The position numbers and the translations under genes are program-made. From contig CAZNZD010000001.1 of the NCBI GenBank assembly GCA_964577435.1, forward strand, positions 42,910 through 106,909: DNA of 64,000 nt, read 5' to 3'. This DNA is from MWDF01 sp964577435. GTDB taxonomy: Bacteria > Bacillota > DTU025 > MWDF01. Position 1 is the stretch's first letter. Each line of letters begins with the position of its first letter. Below are positions 18,571 through 26,383 of this stretch, in pieces. The notes under the pieces were generated by a model that did not search any database, was not told where the DNA came from, and worked only from the letters and a program-made list of their open reading frames with translations.

Positions 18571-18594
18571 GTTATATGCTTCGTTTCATATAAC
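18571..18594. repeat. Palindrome upstream of the hsp20 promoter
   Basis: GTTATATG at 18571-18578 and CATATAAC at 18587-18594 form a perfect 8-bp inverted repeat with an 8-base gap, 24 bp upstream of the hsp20 -35 box and about 110 bp upstream of mscL. It could be an operator for either divergent gene or a weak hairpin. Confidence 0.5.
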
Positions 18595-18701
18595 GCGCCT
18601 CACTTCAATTGAGTTCCAAGCCGCCCTGTACTGCGTGAAGGATAATGATATACAATGTCGAATAGGTTTTATGAGGATAATAATCATGGGAGGTGTATTT
18701 A

Positions 18702-19151
18702 GTGTTCGCTGAGTTCAAGAAGTTCGTGATGAGAGGGAATGTCATCGACCTGGCAATCGGCATAATCATCGGCGGCGCCTTCGGCAAGATAGTCGCATCA
18801 TTCGTTAACGAGGTGCTCATGCCGGTAGTAGGCCTGCTATTGGGCAAGGTGGATTTCAAGAACCTGTTCATCCCGCTTGACGGCAACAGTTATGCGACAC
18901 TGGCAGAGGCTCAGGCAGCGGGCGCTGCAACCCTCAACTACGGCAATTTCATCAGCACCGTGATAGACTTCCTGATCATCGCGTTCGTGATCTTCCTCAT
19001 GGTGCGCGCCATCAACAAGGCAAAGGAAGCGGCGGCGAAGAAAGAGGAGGCCGCTCCAGCCCCCGCGCCTACGACCAAGGAGTGCCCGCACTGCTTCACC
19101 CAGATAGACCTCAGGGCGAAGCGCTGCCCCAACTGCACCTCCGAGCTATAG
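18702..19151 (+). CDS. mscL: Large-conductance mechanosensitive channel MscL with C-terminal zinc ribbon
   Basis: A 149-residue inner-membrane channel that opens under membrane tension to release solutes. FAEFKKFVMRGNVIDLAIGIIIGGAFG is the MscL signature and first membrane helix; the second helix is ISTVIDFLIIAFVIFLMVRAIN. The alanine/proline linker is followed by CPHC...CPNC (about residues 126-146), a zinc-ribbon tail found in some but not all MscL proteins. The start is GTG at 18702, seven bases after GGGAGGT at 18688-18694; another GTG at 18693 overlaps that site. Confidence 0.94.
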   Translation: MFAEFKKFVMRGNVIDLAIGIIIGGAFGKIVASFVNEVLMPVVGLLLGKVDFKNLFIPLDGNSYATLAEAQAAGAATLNYGNFISTVIDFLIIAFVIFLMVRAINKAKEAAAKKEEAAPAPAPTTKECPHCFTQIDLRAKRCPNCTSEL

Positions 19152-19174
19152 GCCCATAACACCCTCATATGAAT

Positions 19175-19213
19175 AATGGCCCGGCATCCTAAGCCGGGCC
19201 ATTTACGTTTTTT
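19175..19213 (+). terminator. Terminator after mscL
   Basis: AATGGCCCGGC (19175-19185) pairs perfectly with GCCGGGCCATT (19193-19203) around a 7-base loop, then TTACGTTTTTT follows. It also sits at the end of the convergent gene and may serve both. Confidence 0.9.
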
Positions 19214-19217
19214 ACAT

Positions 19218-20342
19218 CTACTTCTCGTAGACAAGGATGGCGTTCGGTATCTGCCTTCCCGGCTTCGTCACGTATTCGCCGTCGAACCATAATCCGCTTG
19301 ATGCCCCTCCATCGAAGCTCATCGCGTCCTCAGAGCCAAGAGCCAGCATAAGGGCCGCAAGCTCCTGCATCTTAAGGGCGCTCGTGGTCACCATGAGAAG
19401 CCTTCCGTCCTTCGTGACTCCCACAGCGCTTCTGGCAAGGCTCTGCGACAGCACCTTAGCCTCCGTGAAGCCCTCGCTCATGGCGCTGCTTATGTTAAAC
19501 GACGCCTTGCCGTCCCAAACTAGCCTCGGCCCAGCTCCTATCGCCTCATCCGCTTCGGCCCAGAAACCCTTAAGGGGGGCACCCGATGCCTGCATGAGCT
19601 TCCATTCCACGGCAGATCCAACCCTGAACCTGGACAGAAGCGATTTCTCGCTGCCTCTTAGGTGAAGGGCGAAACCATCCTTCGGTATCTTGACCGCAGC
19701 ATCGGTAATCATAGTCACCCTGCCCGCTGATGCCACCACGGTCGACCCGCCGTCTCCTCCGACGTCCCTTCCCCATTCGGGGGTATAGAGGACTGCGGAG
19801 TCCCTTGCCGTACTTGCCCTGTTAATATGATGCGCATACCAACTATGAGGATAGCTGTAAGAGCCCTCGGTCGCGCCCACGATCTTGAAGCGGGCTGCCT
19901 CCATGTGGACGGAGTTGCCGTCTCCGAAGCCTATCACGGTGCCGGTGCCACCCTTATGGACCATTTTTCCCCCCGTAATTATCGTACCCACGGGGTTCCA
20001 TACCGGCCCGTCGCTGTAGGCGTCGAAGTACGTGCCGTTGATCGCAGCGACGGCGCCCTTTCTGTCTGCAAGGGACGACAGGTCCTCCATTGCACCGACG
20101 ATATCATCCGCGAGGCCGATTTCTATGCGGGTCCTCTTGTCCGATAAGTCCACTTCCACTATGTTAACCGTCACCTTGCTCTGCCCTACCTGCATGACCT
20201 TCGCGATGAGGCTCACCGGCCTCTTCTGCGCGCCGAAGCCGGGAGCTGAAAGAGCCAGCATGAATGCTGCAGCAAGCCCTATGTACCCTAGCAGGCTATG
20301 CGAGTTGCCCCGTTTCACTCGTCCACCTCCGAATATGCTCAT
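19218..20342 (-). CDS. Exported phosphodiester glycosidase family protein (NAGPA domain)
   Basis: A 374-residue protein with one hydrophobic N-terminal segment (LLGYIGLAAAFMLALSAPGFG, about residues 17-37), probably a signal peptide. The C-terminal half matches the NAGPA/DUF2233 family: AAINGTYFDAYSDGPVWNPVGTII, ARSAVGVTKDGRLLMVTT and the closing GSEDAMSFDGGASSGLWFDGEYV are its hallmarks. Members cleave sugar phosphodiesters or take part in exopolysaccharide metabolism; the exact substrate is unknown. It stands alone on the strand, downstream of lysA. Confidence 0.85.
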   Translation of the reverse strand: MSIFGGGRVKRGNSHSLLGYIGLAAAFMLALSAPGFGAQKRPVSLIAKVMQVGQSKVTVNIVEVDLSDKRTRIEIGLADDIVGAMEDLSSLADRKGAVAAINGTYFDAYSDGPVWNPVGTIITGGKMVHKGGTGTVIGFGDGNSVHMEAARFKIVGATEGSYSYPHSWYAHHINRASTARDSAVLYTPEWGRDVGGDGGSTVVASAGRVTMITDAAVKIPKDGFALHLRGSEKSLLSRFRVGSAVEWKLMQASGAPLKGFWAEADEAIGAGPRLVWDGKASFNISSAMSEGFTEAKVLSQSLARSAVGVTKDGRLLMVTTSALKMQELAALMLALGSEDAMSFDGGASSGLWFDGEYVTKPGRQIPNAILVYEK

Positions 20343-20372
20343 AAGAGGATTATAACCTTTCGGGAGCTCACA

Positions 20373-20404
20373 ACAAAAAGCAGGGCGCGGCTTTCGCCGT
20401 GCCC
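20373..20404 (-). terminator. Terminator after lysA
   Basis: Read on the minus strand, GGGCACGGC-GAAA-GCCGCGCCC is a 9-bp stem with one mismatch and a GNRA loop, followed by TGCTTTTTG. It lies 32 bases downstream of the lysA stop. Confidence 0.85.
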
Positions 20405-20435
20405 CACCTGATATACGCTTTTAGCTTGCTTTGGA

Positions 20436-21749
20436 CTATCTGAACCTCTTCGGCATCAGCTGCGGCCTCATTATGTCTGCATAGGTCTCGCGCCTCGCCA
20501 CAAGCTGGGCCCTTCCGCCGCGGACGAAGACTACGGGCGGCTTCGGATGCATGTTGTAGTGCGACGACATTATGTAGTTATATGCTCCGGTGGTCAGCAC
20601 CGCCAATATGTCGCCGGCCTCAAGCTCTGGAAGGTTAATGTTCCAGATGAGCATGTCGCCGGATTCGCAGGCGTTGCCGGCTATCGAATAGAGCTTGGCG
20701 GGCTTCTTGTTGGCCTTGTTGGCGACTATCGCATCATATTCCGCCTGATAGAGTGCCACCCTGGGGTTGTCGGTCATGCCGCCGTCGACGGAGGCGTATG
20801 TCCTTATGCCAGGGATCTCCTTTATGGCGCCTACGGTGTAGAGGGTGATGCCGGCCTCGCCGACTATGGACCTTCCGGGCTCCACCATGAGCTTTGGAAG
20901 CGGCATCTTGTGCCTGGCTGCTTCCGACTTCACAGTCGAGCAGATTGCGTCAGCAAGCTGCTCAATGGTGCTGGGCTCGTCTTTCTCCGTGTAGCGCACG
21001 CCGAGGCCGCCGCCTAAGTTAAGCTCCTTCATGACGAAGCCGGTGCGCTTCTTGGCCGAAGCGGCAAACTCCACCATCTTCTGGACTGCAAGGCGATATG
21101 CCTCTATGTCGAAGATCTGTGAGCCGATGTGGCAGTGGAAGCCATGCAGTATGATGTTCTTCTTTGAAAGGGCCATGTCGAGGGCCTTGTCGGCCCTTCC
21201 ATCGGCAATGCCGAGGCCGAACTTGGAGTCGGTCTGCCCCGTCTGTATGTATTTATGGGTGTGCGCTTCGACTCCGGGTGCGAGCCTCAGCATTATGTGG
21301 GCCTTGACACCGGCCTTCCCCGCAAGCCCATCCATGAGGTCCAGCTCGTCGAAGTTGTCCACTATGAAGCGGCCTATCCCGGCCTTCAAACCCTGGGTTA
21401 TCTCCTCGGCGCTCTTGTTGTTGCCGTGGAAGTGGATGTTCTCCGGCTTCATTCCGGACGAGAGCGCAAGGGCCAGCTCGCTTCCGGATACGACGTCGAT
21501 CGACAGGCCCTCCTGCCTTACGAGAGCTGCCATCGCCTTCATAAGAAACGCCTTGGAGGCGAAGAGGACCTCTATGTTCTCATACCTCGACTTGAAAGCC
21601 TCAAGGTATCTCCTGCACTGCGAGCGCATATAGTCCTCGTCCATCACGTAAAGCGGGGTGCCGTACTTCCCGGCAAGGCCAACCAGGTCCACCTTATTTA
21701 GCTTGAGGTGCCCGTCGCGCCCCGACCTGAGGTTATCTCTTCTATGCAT
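20436..21749 (-). CDS. lysA: Diaminopimelate decarboxylase
   Basis: A 437-residue fold-III PLP enzyme that makes L-lysine from meso-diaminopimelate, the last step of lysine synthesis. FASKAFL (about residue 65) holds the PLP lysine; HCHIGSQ, GGGLGVRY and VEPGRSIVGEAG are the phosphate-binding and family motifs; GNACESGDML carries the conserved cysteine of the partner active site. The start is the ATG at 21749, six bases after GGAGGT; two ATGs a few codons upstream overlap the ribosome site. Arginine or ornithine decarboxylase of the same fold is less likely given these motifs. Confidence 0.94.
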   Translation of the reverse strand: MHRRDNLRSGRDGHLKLNKVDLVGLAGKYGTPLYVMDEDYMRSQCRRYLEAFKSRYENIEVLFASKAFLMKAMAALVRQEGLSIDVVSGSELALALSSGMKPENIHFHGNNKSAEEITQGLKAGIGRFIVDNFDELDLMDGLAGKAGVKAHIMLRLAPGVEAHTHKYIQTGQTDSKFGLGIADGRADKALDMALSKKNIILHGFHCHIGSQIFDIEAYRLAVQKMVEFAASAKKRTGFVMKELNLGGGLGVRYTEKDEPSTIEQLADAICSTVKSEAARHKMPLPKLMVEPGRSIVGEAGITLYTVGAIKEIPGIRTYASVDGGMTDNPRVALYQAEYDAIVANKANKKPAKLYSIAGNACESGDMLIWNINLPELEAGDILAVLTTGAYNYIMSSHYNMHPKPPVVFVRGGRAQLVARRETYADIMRPQLMPKRFR

Positions 21750-21864
21750 AAACATACCTCCATACAAAGGATATGAGAAAAAGATACCATTGACGGGCGG
21801 GGGCTAGCAAGCCTGGCGGCCGCCAAATCTTCGGCGGCAATGTGCCTACTCCAGCCCCGTATTG

Positions 21865-21870
21865 TATAAT
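21865..21870 (+). promoter_or_regulatory. Probable -10 box of the tRNA-Leu gene
   Basis: A perfect TATAAT lies 17 bases before the tRNA 5' end, which fits a start a few bases upstream of the mature tRNA. The -35 region (about 21842-21847) is a poor match. Confidence 0.6.
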
Positions 21871-21886
21871 GTCGGTGTGCATCCGT

Positions 21887-21971
21887 GCCGGAGTGGCGGA
21901 ATGGCAGACGCACGAGACTTAAAATCTTGCGCCCTCAAGGCGTGCGGGTTCGAATCCCGCCTCCGGCACCA
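21887..21971 (+). tRNA. tRNA-Leu (anticodon TAA)
   Basis: GCCGGAG pairs with CTCCGGC, the anticodon loop is CTTAAAA (TAA) on stem CGAGA/TCTTG, a long variable arm CGCC-CTCAA-GGCG marks a class II tRNA, and CCA is encoded. Length is 85 nt. It borders the accessory stretch at 22-28.6 kb. Confidence 0.96.
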
Positions 21972-22357
21972 ACCTAGATGGAAGTCTCTCTGAAAGATGA
22001 GCATCGTACTTTCCGGTAATGCATATAACGATGATGACGAAATGAAGGGAGGTGCGAACATCCTCCTGTTTAGCTATTGTCCGGGATTTTGTCCGCACCT
22101 ACCATGGCTTGATTCTAGCCGTCATTGACAGTGTTCTTGGCGCTCATATGCTTCTATACGATACAGGTGCCTATAAAAGATACAGTAAGGAATTATCGCG
22201 GTTATGCTGTCATACTTGAGCAAAGCTCAAATAACCTGATTGCCAGCAGTAGATACAAGGTTTTATAAAGAGAAGGGGTAAGGGGAACAGATAGTATCTG
22301 ATATGTAGTGATCGAATTTATCACGTCAAACGCCAATACACTGCAGGAGGTGCTAGT
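21972..22357. other. Gene-free interval after tRNA-Leu
   Basis: No convincing gene is visible. There is a small TTGAGC-AAA-GCTCAA hairpin at 22216-22230 and a TTGACA at about 22124 with no good -10 partner. The promoter of the diguanylate cyclase gene must lie here but is not clear. Confidence 0.5.
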
Positions 22358-23512
22358 TTGACTGGTTTTCTATATGCAGAGATCAATGTTATAGGTATCG
22401 TGCTGCTGTTGCTTTTCCTCAATAATATGAATAGAGGCGGCCATAAAAGGATACCGGTCGATCAGCATATATTCAATTCATGTATGATTATGAACATATT
22501 GATTTTCTTGTTCGACACCGGGATGTGGATGGTCGACGGGAATCATCTTGCGATTTCGAGAACTGTAAACTATGTCGTGACCATGTTGTATTATATTTCT
22601 TATCCACTCATTTGCCTTCTATGGCTAATGTATACTGACTATAAAATAAACGAAAGCAGGAATGGGCTGCTGAGACGCACCCGCCTCTATGTAATCCCGT
22701 GCGCAATAAGCACCGTTTTGAGCCTTTTAAGCCCTTTTACAGGTTGGCTGTTTATTATAGATGCTAATAACAACTATATGAGAGGGCAGTACTTCTGGGT
22801 CATGGCTTTTGTCGCGCTGCTCTATTTGGCAATCTCCTTTGGGATGTCGTTGAGGGATGTCCTTCTTAACGGTTGGGAAGAGAATAAGAACGTAAATATC
22901 CACTTGGTAATCTTCCCTATTGGTATCATTGCAGCTTCTGTCATACAAATCATGTTTTTTGGCGTTTCTATTATCTGGGTTTGTGCAATGATCGCATTTG
23001 CAAGCATTTATATAAATATTCAGAACGGCGAAATATCAACCGACCATCTAACAGGCCTGTATAACCGACGCCGGCTTGATGAGCATTTTCTAAGAAGAAT
23101 GAAGTTGCGTAAAAAAGAGCACCTGTTTTTTGCGATTATGATCGATTTGGATGACTTTAAGAAGATCAATGACGAACATGGCCACGCAGTCGGGGACAAT
23201 GCTCTTATAGAGATGTCGGAGCTGCTTCGAAATGTTTGTAAGGGCAGCGATGATTTTATTGCCAGAATGGGGGGCGATGAGTTCGTCGTATTGGGAGAGC
23301 GGACTAAAACCGAGGAAATCATAAAATTGATGAACGATATATCGTCCGCAGCTAAAGATAATAATAGCAGGCGCATGCTTGGTTATCTTCTGCAGCCCAG
23401 CATGGGTTATTCCGTATTTAAAAATGATGATACAAGAAATTCTTTCTTTGCGGCTGCAGACCAGGCAATGTACCGCAATAAACAAGAACGGAAATTGGCG
23501 CAGAGCAGATAG
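22358..23512 (+). CDS. Membrane-bound diguanylate cyclase (GGDEF domain)
   Basis: A 384-residue protein with about seven hydrophobic segments in its first 220 residues and a C-terminal GGDEF domain from about residue 225 (DHLTGLYNRRRLDEHF) containing an intact GGDEF, so it probably makes cyclic di-GMP from two GTP. The allosteric RxxD site five residues before GGDEF is absent (GSDD there), so product inhibition at that site is unlikely. The start is TTG at 22358, seven bases after AGGAGG. The gene is visibly richer in A and T than the flanking housekeeping genes. Confidence 0.92.
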   Translation: MTGFLYAEINVIGIVLLLLFLNNMNRGGHKRIPVDQHIFNSCMIMNILIFLFDTGMWMVDGNHLAISRTVNYVVTMLYYISYPLICLLWLMYTDYKINESRNGLLRRTRLYVIPCAISTVLSLLSPFTGWLFIIDANNNYMRGQYFWVMAFVALLYLAISFGMSLRDVLLNGWEENKNVNIHLVIFPIGIIAASVIQIMFFGVSIIWVCAMIAFASIYINIQNGEISTDHLTGLYNRRRLDEHFLRRMKLRKKEHLFFAIMIDLDDFKKINDEHGHAVGDNALIEMSELLRNVCKGSDDFIARMGGDEFVVLGERTKTEEIIKLMNDISSAAKDNNSRRMLGYLLQPSMGYSVFKNDDTRNSFFAAADQAMYRNKQERKLAQSR

Positions 23513-23597
23513 TGCAATTACTTGACGGCGTGCTCTGAGAAACTGGAGGACATGCTTCACTAAATGTTCCAATGAGTTTAATAGGGGGGATTTTGTA

Positions 23598-24140
23598 ATG
23601 GGAAAAGCCACACAAGACCTTCGGAAGGAACACGAGGCAATTCTTTATGTTCTGCAGATAATAGACAAAATGATCGGCTCTAAAAGGCACGATGCTGAAA
23701 CCGTGCTTCGTTATTACGGCGAGGTGGTCTATTTCCTCAAGATATTTGCGGATAAATGCCACCATGGCAAGGAAGAGAACTATCTGTTCAAAGAACTGGT
23801 TAATAAAGGAAGCGCTAATGAGGGTGGACCAGTCGGCTTAATGCTGCAAGAACATGCTCAAGGTAGAGACTACATTGCACAGATGGCTGAAAGCGTGGAA
23901 GATCAGGACATCAGTGGTTTTAACCGCGCTGCGATTCATTACCGCGACCTGCTGCGCATACATATAGACAAGGAAAACAACGTGCTTTTCATGATGGCGG
24001 ATAAAGTGCTTGACGAACAATCACAGAGCCTTATGTTTGAACAATTCGAGCAGTATGAAGAGGGTGTCATAGGATATGGTGTCCATGAGAAACTGCACGC
24101 CTCAATTGATGCATGGGCAGAAGCTTTTAACGTGAAATGA
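23598..24140 (+). CDS. Hemerythrin-like (HHE) di-iron protein
   Basis: A 180-residue helical protein. The iron-ligand pattern is visible as RKEHEAI (residue 11-ish), KCHHGKEENYLF (HxxxE), LQEHAQGRDYI and IHIDKENNVLF. Such proteins bind oxygen, nitric oxide or iron and are common in anaerobes. A G-rich ribosome site lies before the ATG. It follows the diguanylate cyclase by 85 bases and precedes a decayed rubredoxin, a possible redox partner once. Confidence 0.88.
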   Translation: MGKATQDLRKEHEAILYVLQIIDKMIGSKRHDAETVLRYYGEVVYFLKIFADKCHHGKEENYLFKELVNKGSANEGGPVGLMLQEHAQGRDYIAQMAESVEDQDISGFNRAAIHYRDLLRIHIDKENNVLFMMADKVLDEQSQSLMFEQFEQYEEGVIGYGVHEKLHASIDAWAEAFNVK

Positions 24141-24156
24141 AATGTCTATAGATGAC

Positions 24157-24321
24157 AAAGGAGGTTAAGATAAAACCTGTAAAAACGTTGTTTTCCCTGT
24201 AGGTGCATATGAACCGGAAATCGTCGATCCCGATGGTGGGATCGCGCCTGTTACTGCGTATGAAGATGTCCTTGATGATTGGCAATGCCCGATTTGCTCT
24301 TTAAGCAAGGATGGATTATGA
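24157..24321 (+). pseudogene. Decayed rubredoxin gene
   Basis: An AAAGGAGG ribosome site (24157-24164) is followed at normal spacing by ATA instead of a start codon, then about ten codons to a stop at 24200-24202. In a second frame the sequence continues GAYEPEIVDPDGGIAPVTAY and EDVLDDWQCPICSLSKDGL, ending at TGA 24319-24321; this is the rubredoxin fold with its second CPxC pair. The first CxxCG pair is gone: a TGC appears as TTC and the second cysteine codon is missing, with a frame change. The gene cannot make a functional iron site. Its place behind a hemerythrin suits an oxygen-stress pair. Confidence 0.75.
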
Positions 24322-24669
24322 ATCTGTTGAAGAATAATTGGAGGAAAATGAAACCCGGGTGCTTCGGTATTGATGATGTGGTGTCCCTCCGTTAACGATT
24401 CATCTGGCAATGAACACTGCATCAAGATCATCAGCCTTTTGCAATATTAGAACGCTAACATTGATTCAATGAGCGTCAACATTAGCGTTCTCTCGTCTTG
24501 TTAAAAGCCTTTATATAAGGCGTTTGAGATTTTATGCTTAGCGCTGTGACATTTGACCGTTGAACACCAGCGATTCCCACCGAAACGGCGCCATCCTCTT
24601 TACATGCGCTTTCGATTACTCGAAATGCCTTCATTCTCTCCTATGGTTTCATTTGCCGCAAGAATCATC
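24322..24669. other. Gene-poor interval with hairpins
   Basis: A ribosome site and ATG at about 24341-24350 open only a 15-codon frame. AGAACGCTAA (24449-24458) and TTAGCGTTCT (24482-24491) form a perfect 10-bp inverted repeat with an inner CATTG-ATT-CAATG hairpin between them. A second small hairpin (GCCTT-TATAT-AAGGC) follows near 24510. These may be convergent terminators or the end of a lost mobile element. I see no gene. Confidence 0.45.
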
Positions 24670-24891
24670 TCATGCCCGCGCTTCCGGTTTATCCGGCCAG
24701 TTGCAGATGCCCACATCCAGCGCCCGTGGCTTGTCCAAATGAAAGTCTGCATAGATGCAGTACCAACAAGTTCTTTCTGCAGCACCGCCGCGCGCTGTGA
24801 AAACGGTGCAAGTCTGTTTCGGCCAGACATTGCCGCCCGAGTTGGGAGCGTTCAATGCCATATCCTCCCGTCGCCTCGAAGGCTTATCCAT
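24670..24891 (-). CDS. Small cysteine-containing protein of unknown function
   Basis: A 73-residue protein with a C-terminal motif CWYCIYADFHLDKPRALDVG followed by CNWPDKPEA, three cysteines and several aromatic residues that look like a small metal-binding or redox domain. GGGAG lies eight bases before the ATG. It starts 27 bases after the secreted phosphoesterase gene ends, so the two may be co-transcribed. I recognise similar short proteins from anaerobic Firmicutes, but no function. Confidence 0.5.
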   Translation of the reverse strand: MDKPSRRREDMALNAPNSGGNVWPKQTCTVFTARGGAAERTCWYCIYADFHLDKPRALDVGICNWPDKPEARA

Positions 24892-24918
24892 TATAATCGC
24901 TCCCTTCGAATAATGGCC

Positions 24919-26232
24919 CTATTCTTTGCTTACGCGCACACTGATGTCCCATAGCTCTCCGGATTCCTCATAGCTGAACAGCTTGATCTCGTCCTTCTCG
25001 CCGGTCTTGATCACAACAAACGTGCGCGTTGCGTCGGGGTATGTCGTGTTGTGGTCAACCCATGTTCCGCTATTGACATAGAAAGACCCATTTCCGAGAT
25101 CTTGAAGCGTGGGCACATGAGTATGTCCGAACACTACGATGTCTACGTTCTCGTCCGGGTTATCCAGATACTGCGCCTTGGCCTGCCGCGCGAAATAGCT
25201 CCAGTCCAGCGTGCCGGATACCGCCTCTATAAAAGTAGTTTTCACATTGACGTTATTTATCTCCTGACGCTCATCCCATGTGCGCTGGATGTTACGGAAT
25301 AGCACCGGTGCTGAGATTGTGCCGTCCTCCTGTTCACCGGGGTAGAAATCGAGATAGGAATAGGCGTCGTCGAAGCCCGCGATGCGAATGTCAAATATCT
25401 TCTCTCCCAGACCCTCCTTGGGTGTTATCTTCTCTGAGATGCTTTTCAGGATTGAATGGTAGATGTATGCTCCGTACTGGTCGGTATCGGTTTGTTTCGG
25501 CACGGTCGTAACAACAGGCAGGTTCTTCGCCACTTTTGGGCGGCCCTCAAGGACCCATGTGGCGGCGTACCTGGCATAGAAGTATCCGGCGGGGAATATG
25601 GTGTCATCGTTTCCGCACAACTCTGCATTGGAGAGGGTATCCGGTGCGGAGAACACGTCGTAGCGGTGGCCGTGCTCGATGGCGATTTCGTGCCTGTCTC
25701 CTGTGTAGTAGTAGCCGAGCCCCTCGGCGTCTCTCGTCTGCTTGATCTTGGGTATGGCTTCCTGCAGAACCTCCGCCTCCAGCGTCATATCGTGGTTTCC
25801 GATTACATAGACGAGGTTTATTCCGCAGTCGGTGACATTATTCAGTTCATCTATCACAGTTTGGTTGTTGGCAATAACGTCTCTATAGAACTTTGCCTGG
25901 TCCGTATAGGATGGGTAATAGACAGGCAAATACCATTCGTCCAGGAAATCGCCCGCTATGACCAGCTCTCGAACGTCCTTAGTGTATTGCAGCCGCTGCA
26001 GGAATTCGACGAGCGGCGGGCGGTTTGCCAAAGTCTCGGTGTAATCGTCCTCGATGCCGAGGTGGATATCGCTGATGATAACTATTTTGTTCCGCTCGCT
26101 GCCTGCCTCCCACAAAGGCCTCGGCTCGTCCTGCGTTTCTGGTCTCGTTCCGGTCTGAGCCGCGCCAACGCTGAAGGACAGCATCATGGCGATTGCGATA
26201 AACATAGCCGCCAATCCTTTGATTCTTCTCAT
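24919..26232 (-). CDS. Secreted metallophosphoesterase
   Basis: A 437-residue protein with a signal peptide (LAAMFIAIAMMLSFSVGAAQ, about residues 7-26). The calcineurin-like motifs are complete: SDIHLG near 55, AGDFLDEW near 93, GNHDM near 146, then HGHRYD and the late GHTHVP, followed by NSGTWVDH. It is larger than the lipid A enzyme LpxH but uses the same motif set, and it acts outside the cytoplasm. The substrate is not evident. Codon use (CGC, ATC, CTG) looks less like the host's AGG/ATA/CTT habit, which suggests transfer with the neighbouring two-component genes. Confidence 0.87.
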   Translation of the reverse strand: MRRIKGLAAMFIAIAMMLSFSVGAAQTGTRPETQDEPRPLWEAGSERNKIVIISDIHLGIEDDYTETLANRPPLVEFLQRLQYTKDVRELVIAGDFLDEWYLPVYYPSYTDQAKFYRDVIANNQTVIDELNNVTDCGINLVYVIGNHDMTLEAEVLQEAIPKIKQTRDAEGLGYYYTGDRHEIAIEHGHRYDVFSAPDTLSNAELCGNDDTIFPAGYFYARYAATWVLEGRPKVAKNLPVVTTVPKQTDTDQYGAYIYHSILKSISEKITPKEGLGEKIFDIRIAGFDDAYSYLDFYPGEQEDGTISAPVLFRNIQRTWDERQEINNVNVKTTFIEAVSGTLDWSYFARQAKAQYLDNPDENVDIVVFGHTHVPTLQDLGNGSFYVNSGTWVDHNTTYPDATRTFVVIKTGEKDEIKLFSYEESGELWDISVRVSKE

Positions 26233-26383
26233 GGGTGATTGCTCCTTTCAATTTGGTCTTTCCCTATGAAAGGATAGCGCCAAAGTTAAGTGAGCTGCCT
26301 TATTCTACTTAAAAGGCGTGTTTTTGTGCTCAATGTTGTGGTTTTCGTGAGAGTTCCCATTACTAATGGAGGTTGCCTTTTCG

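Noticed and set aside
22124..22160. TTGACA as promoter for the diguanylate cyclase
   Set aside because: No acceptable -10 hexamer is found at 16-18 bases.
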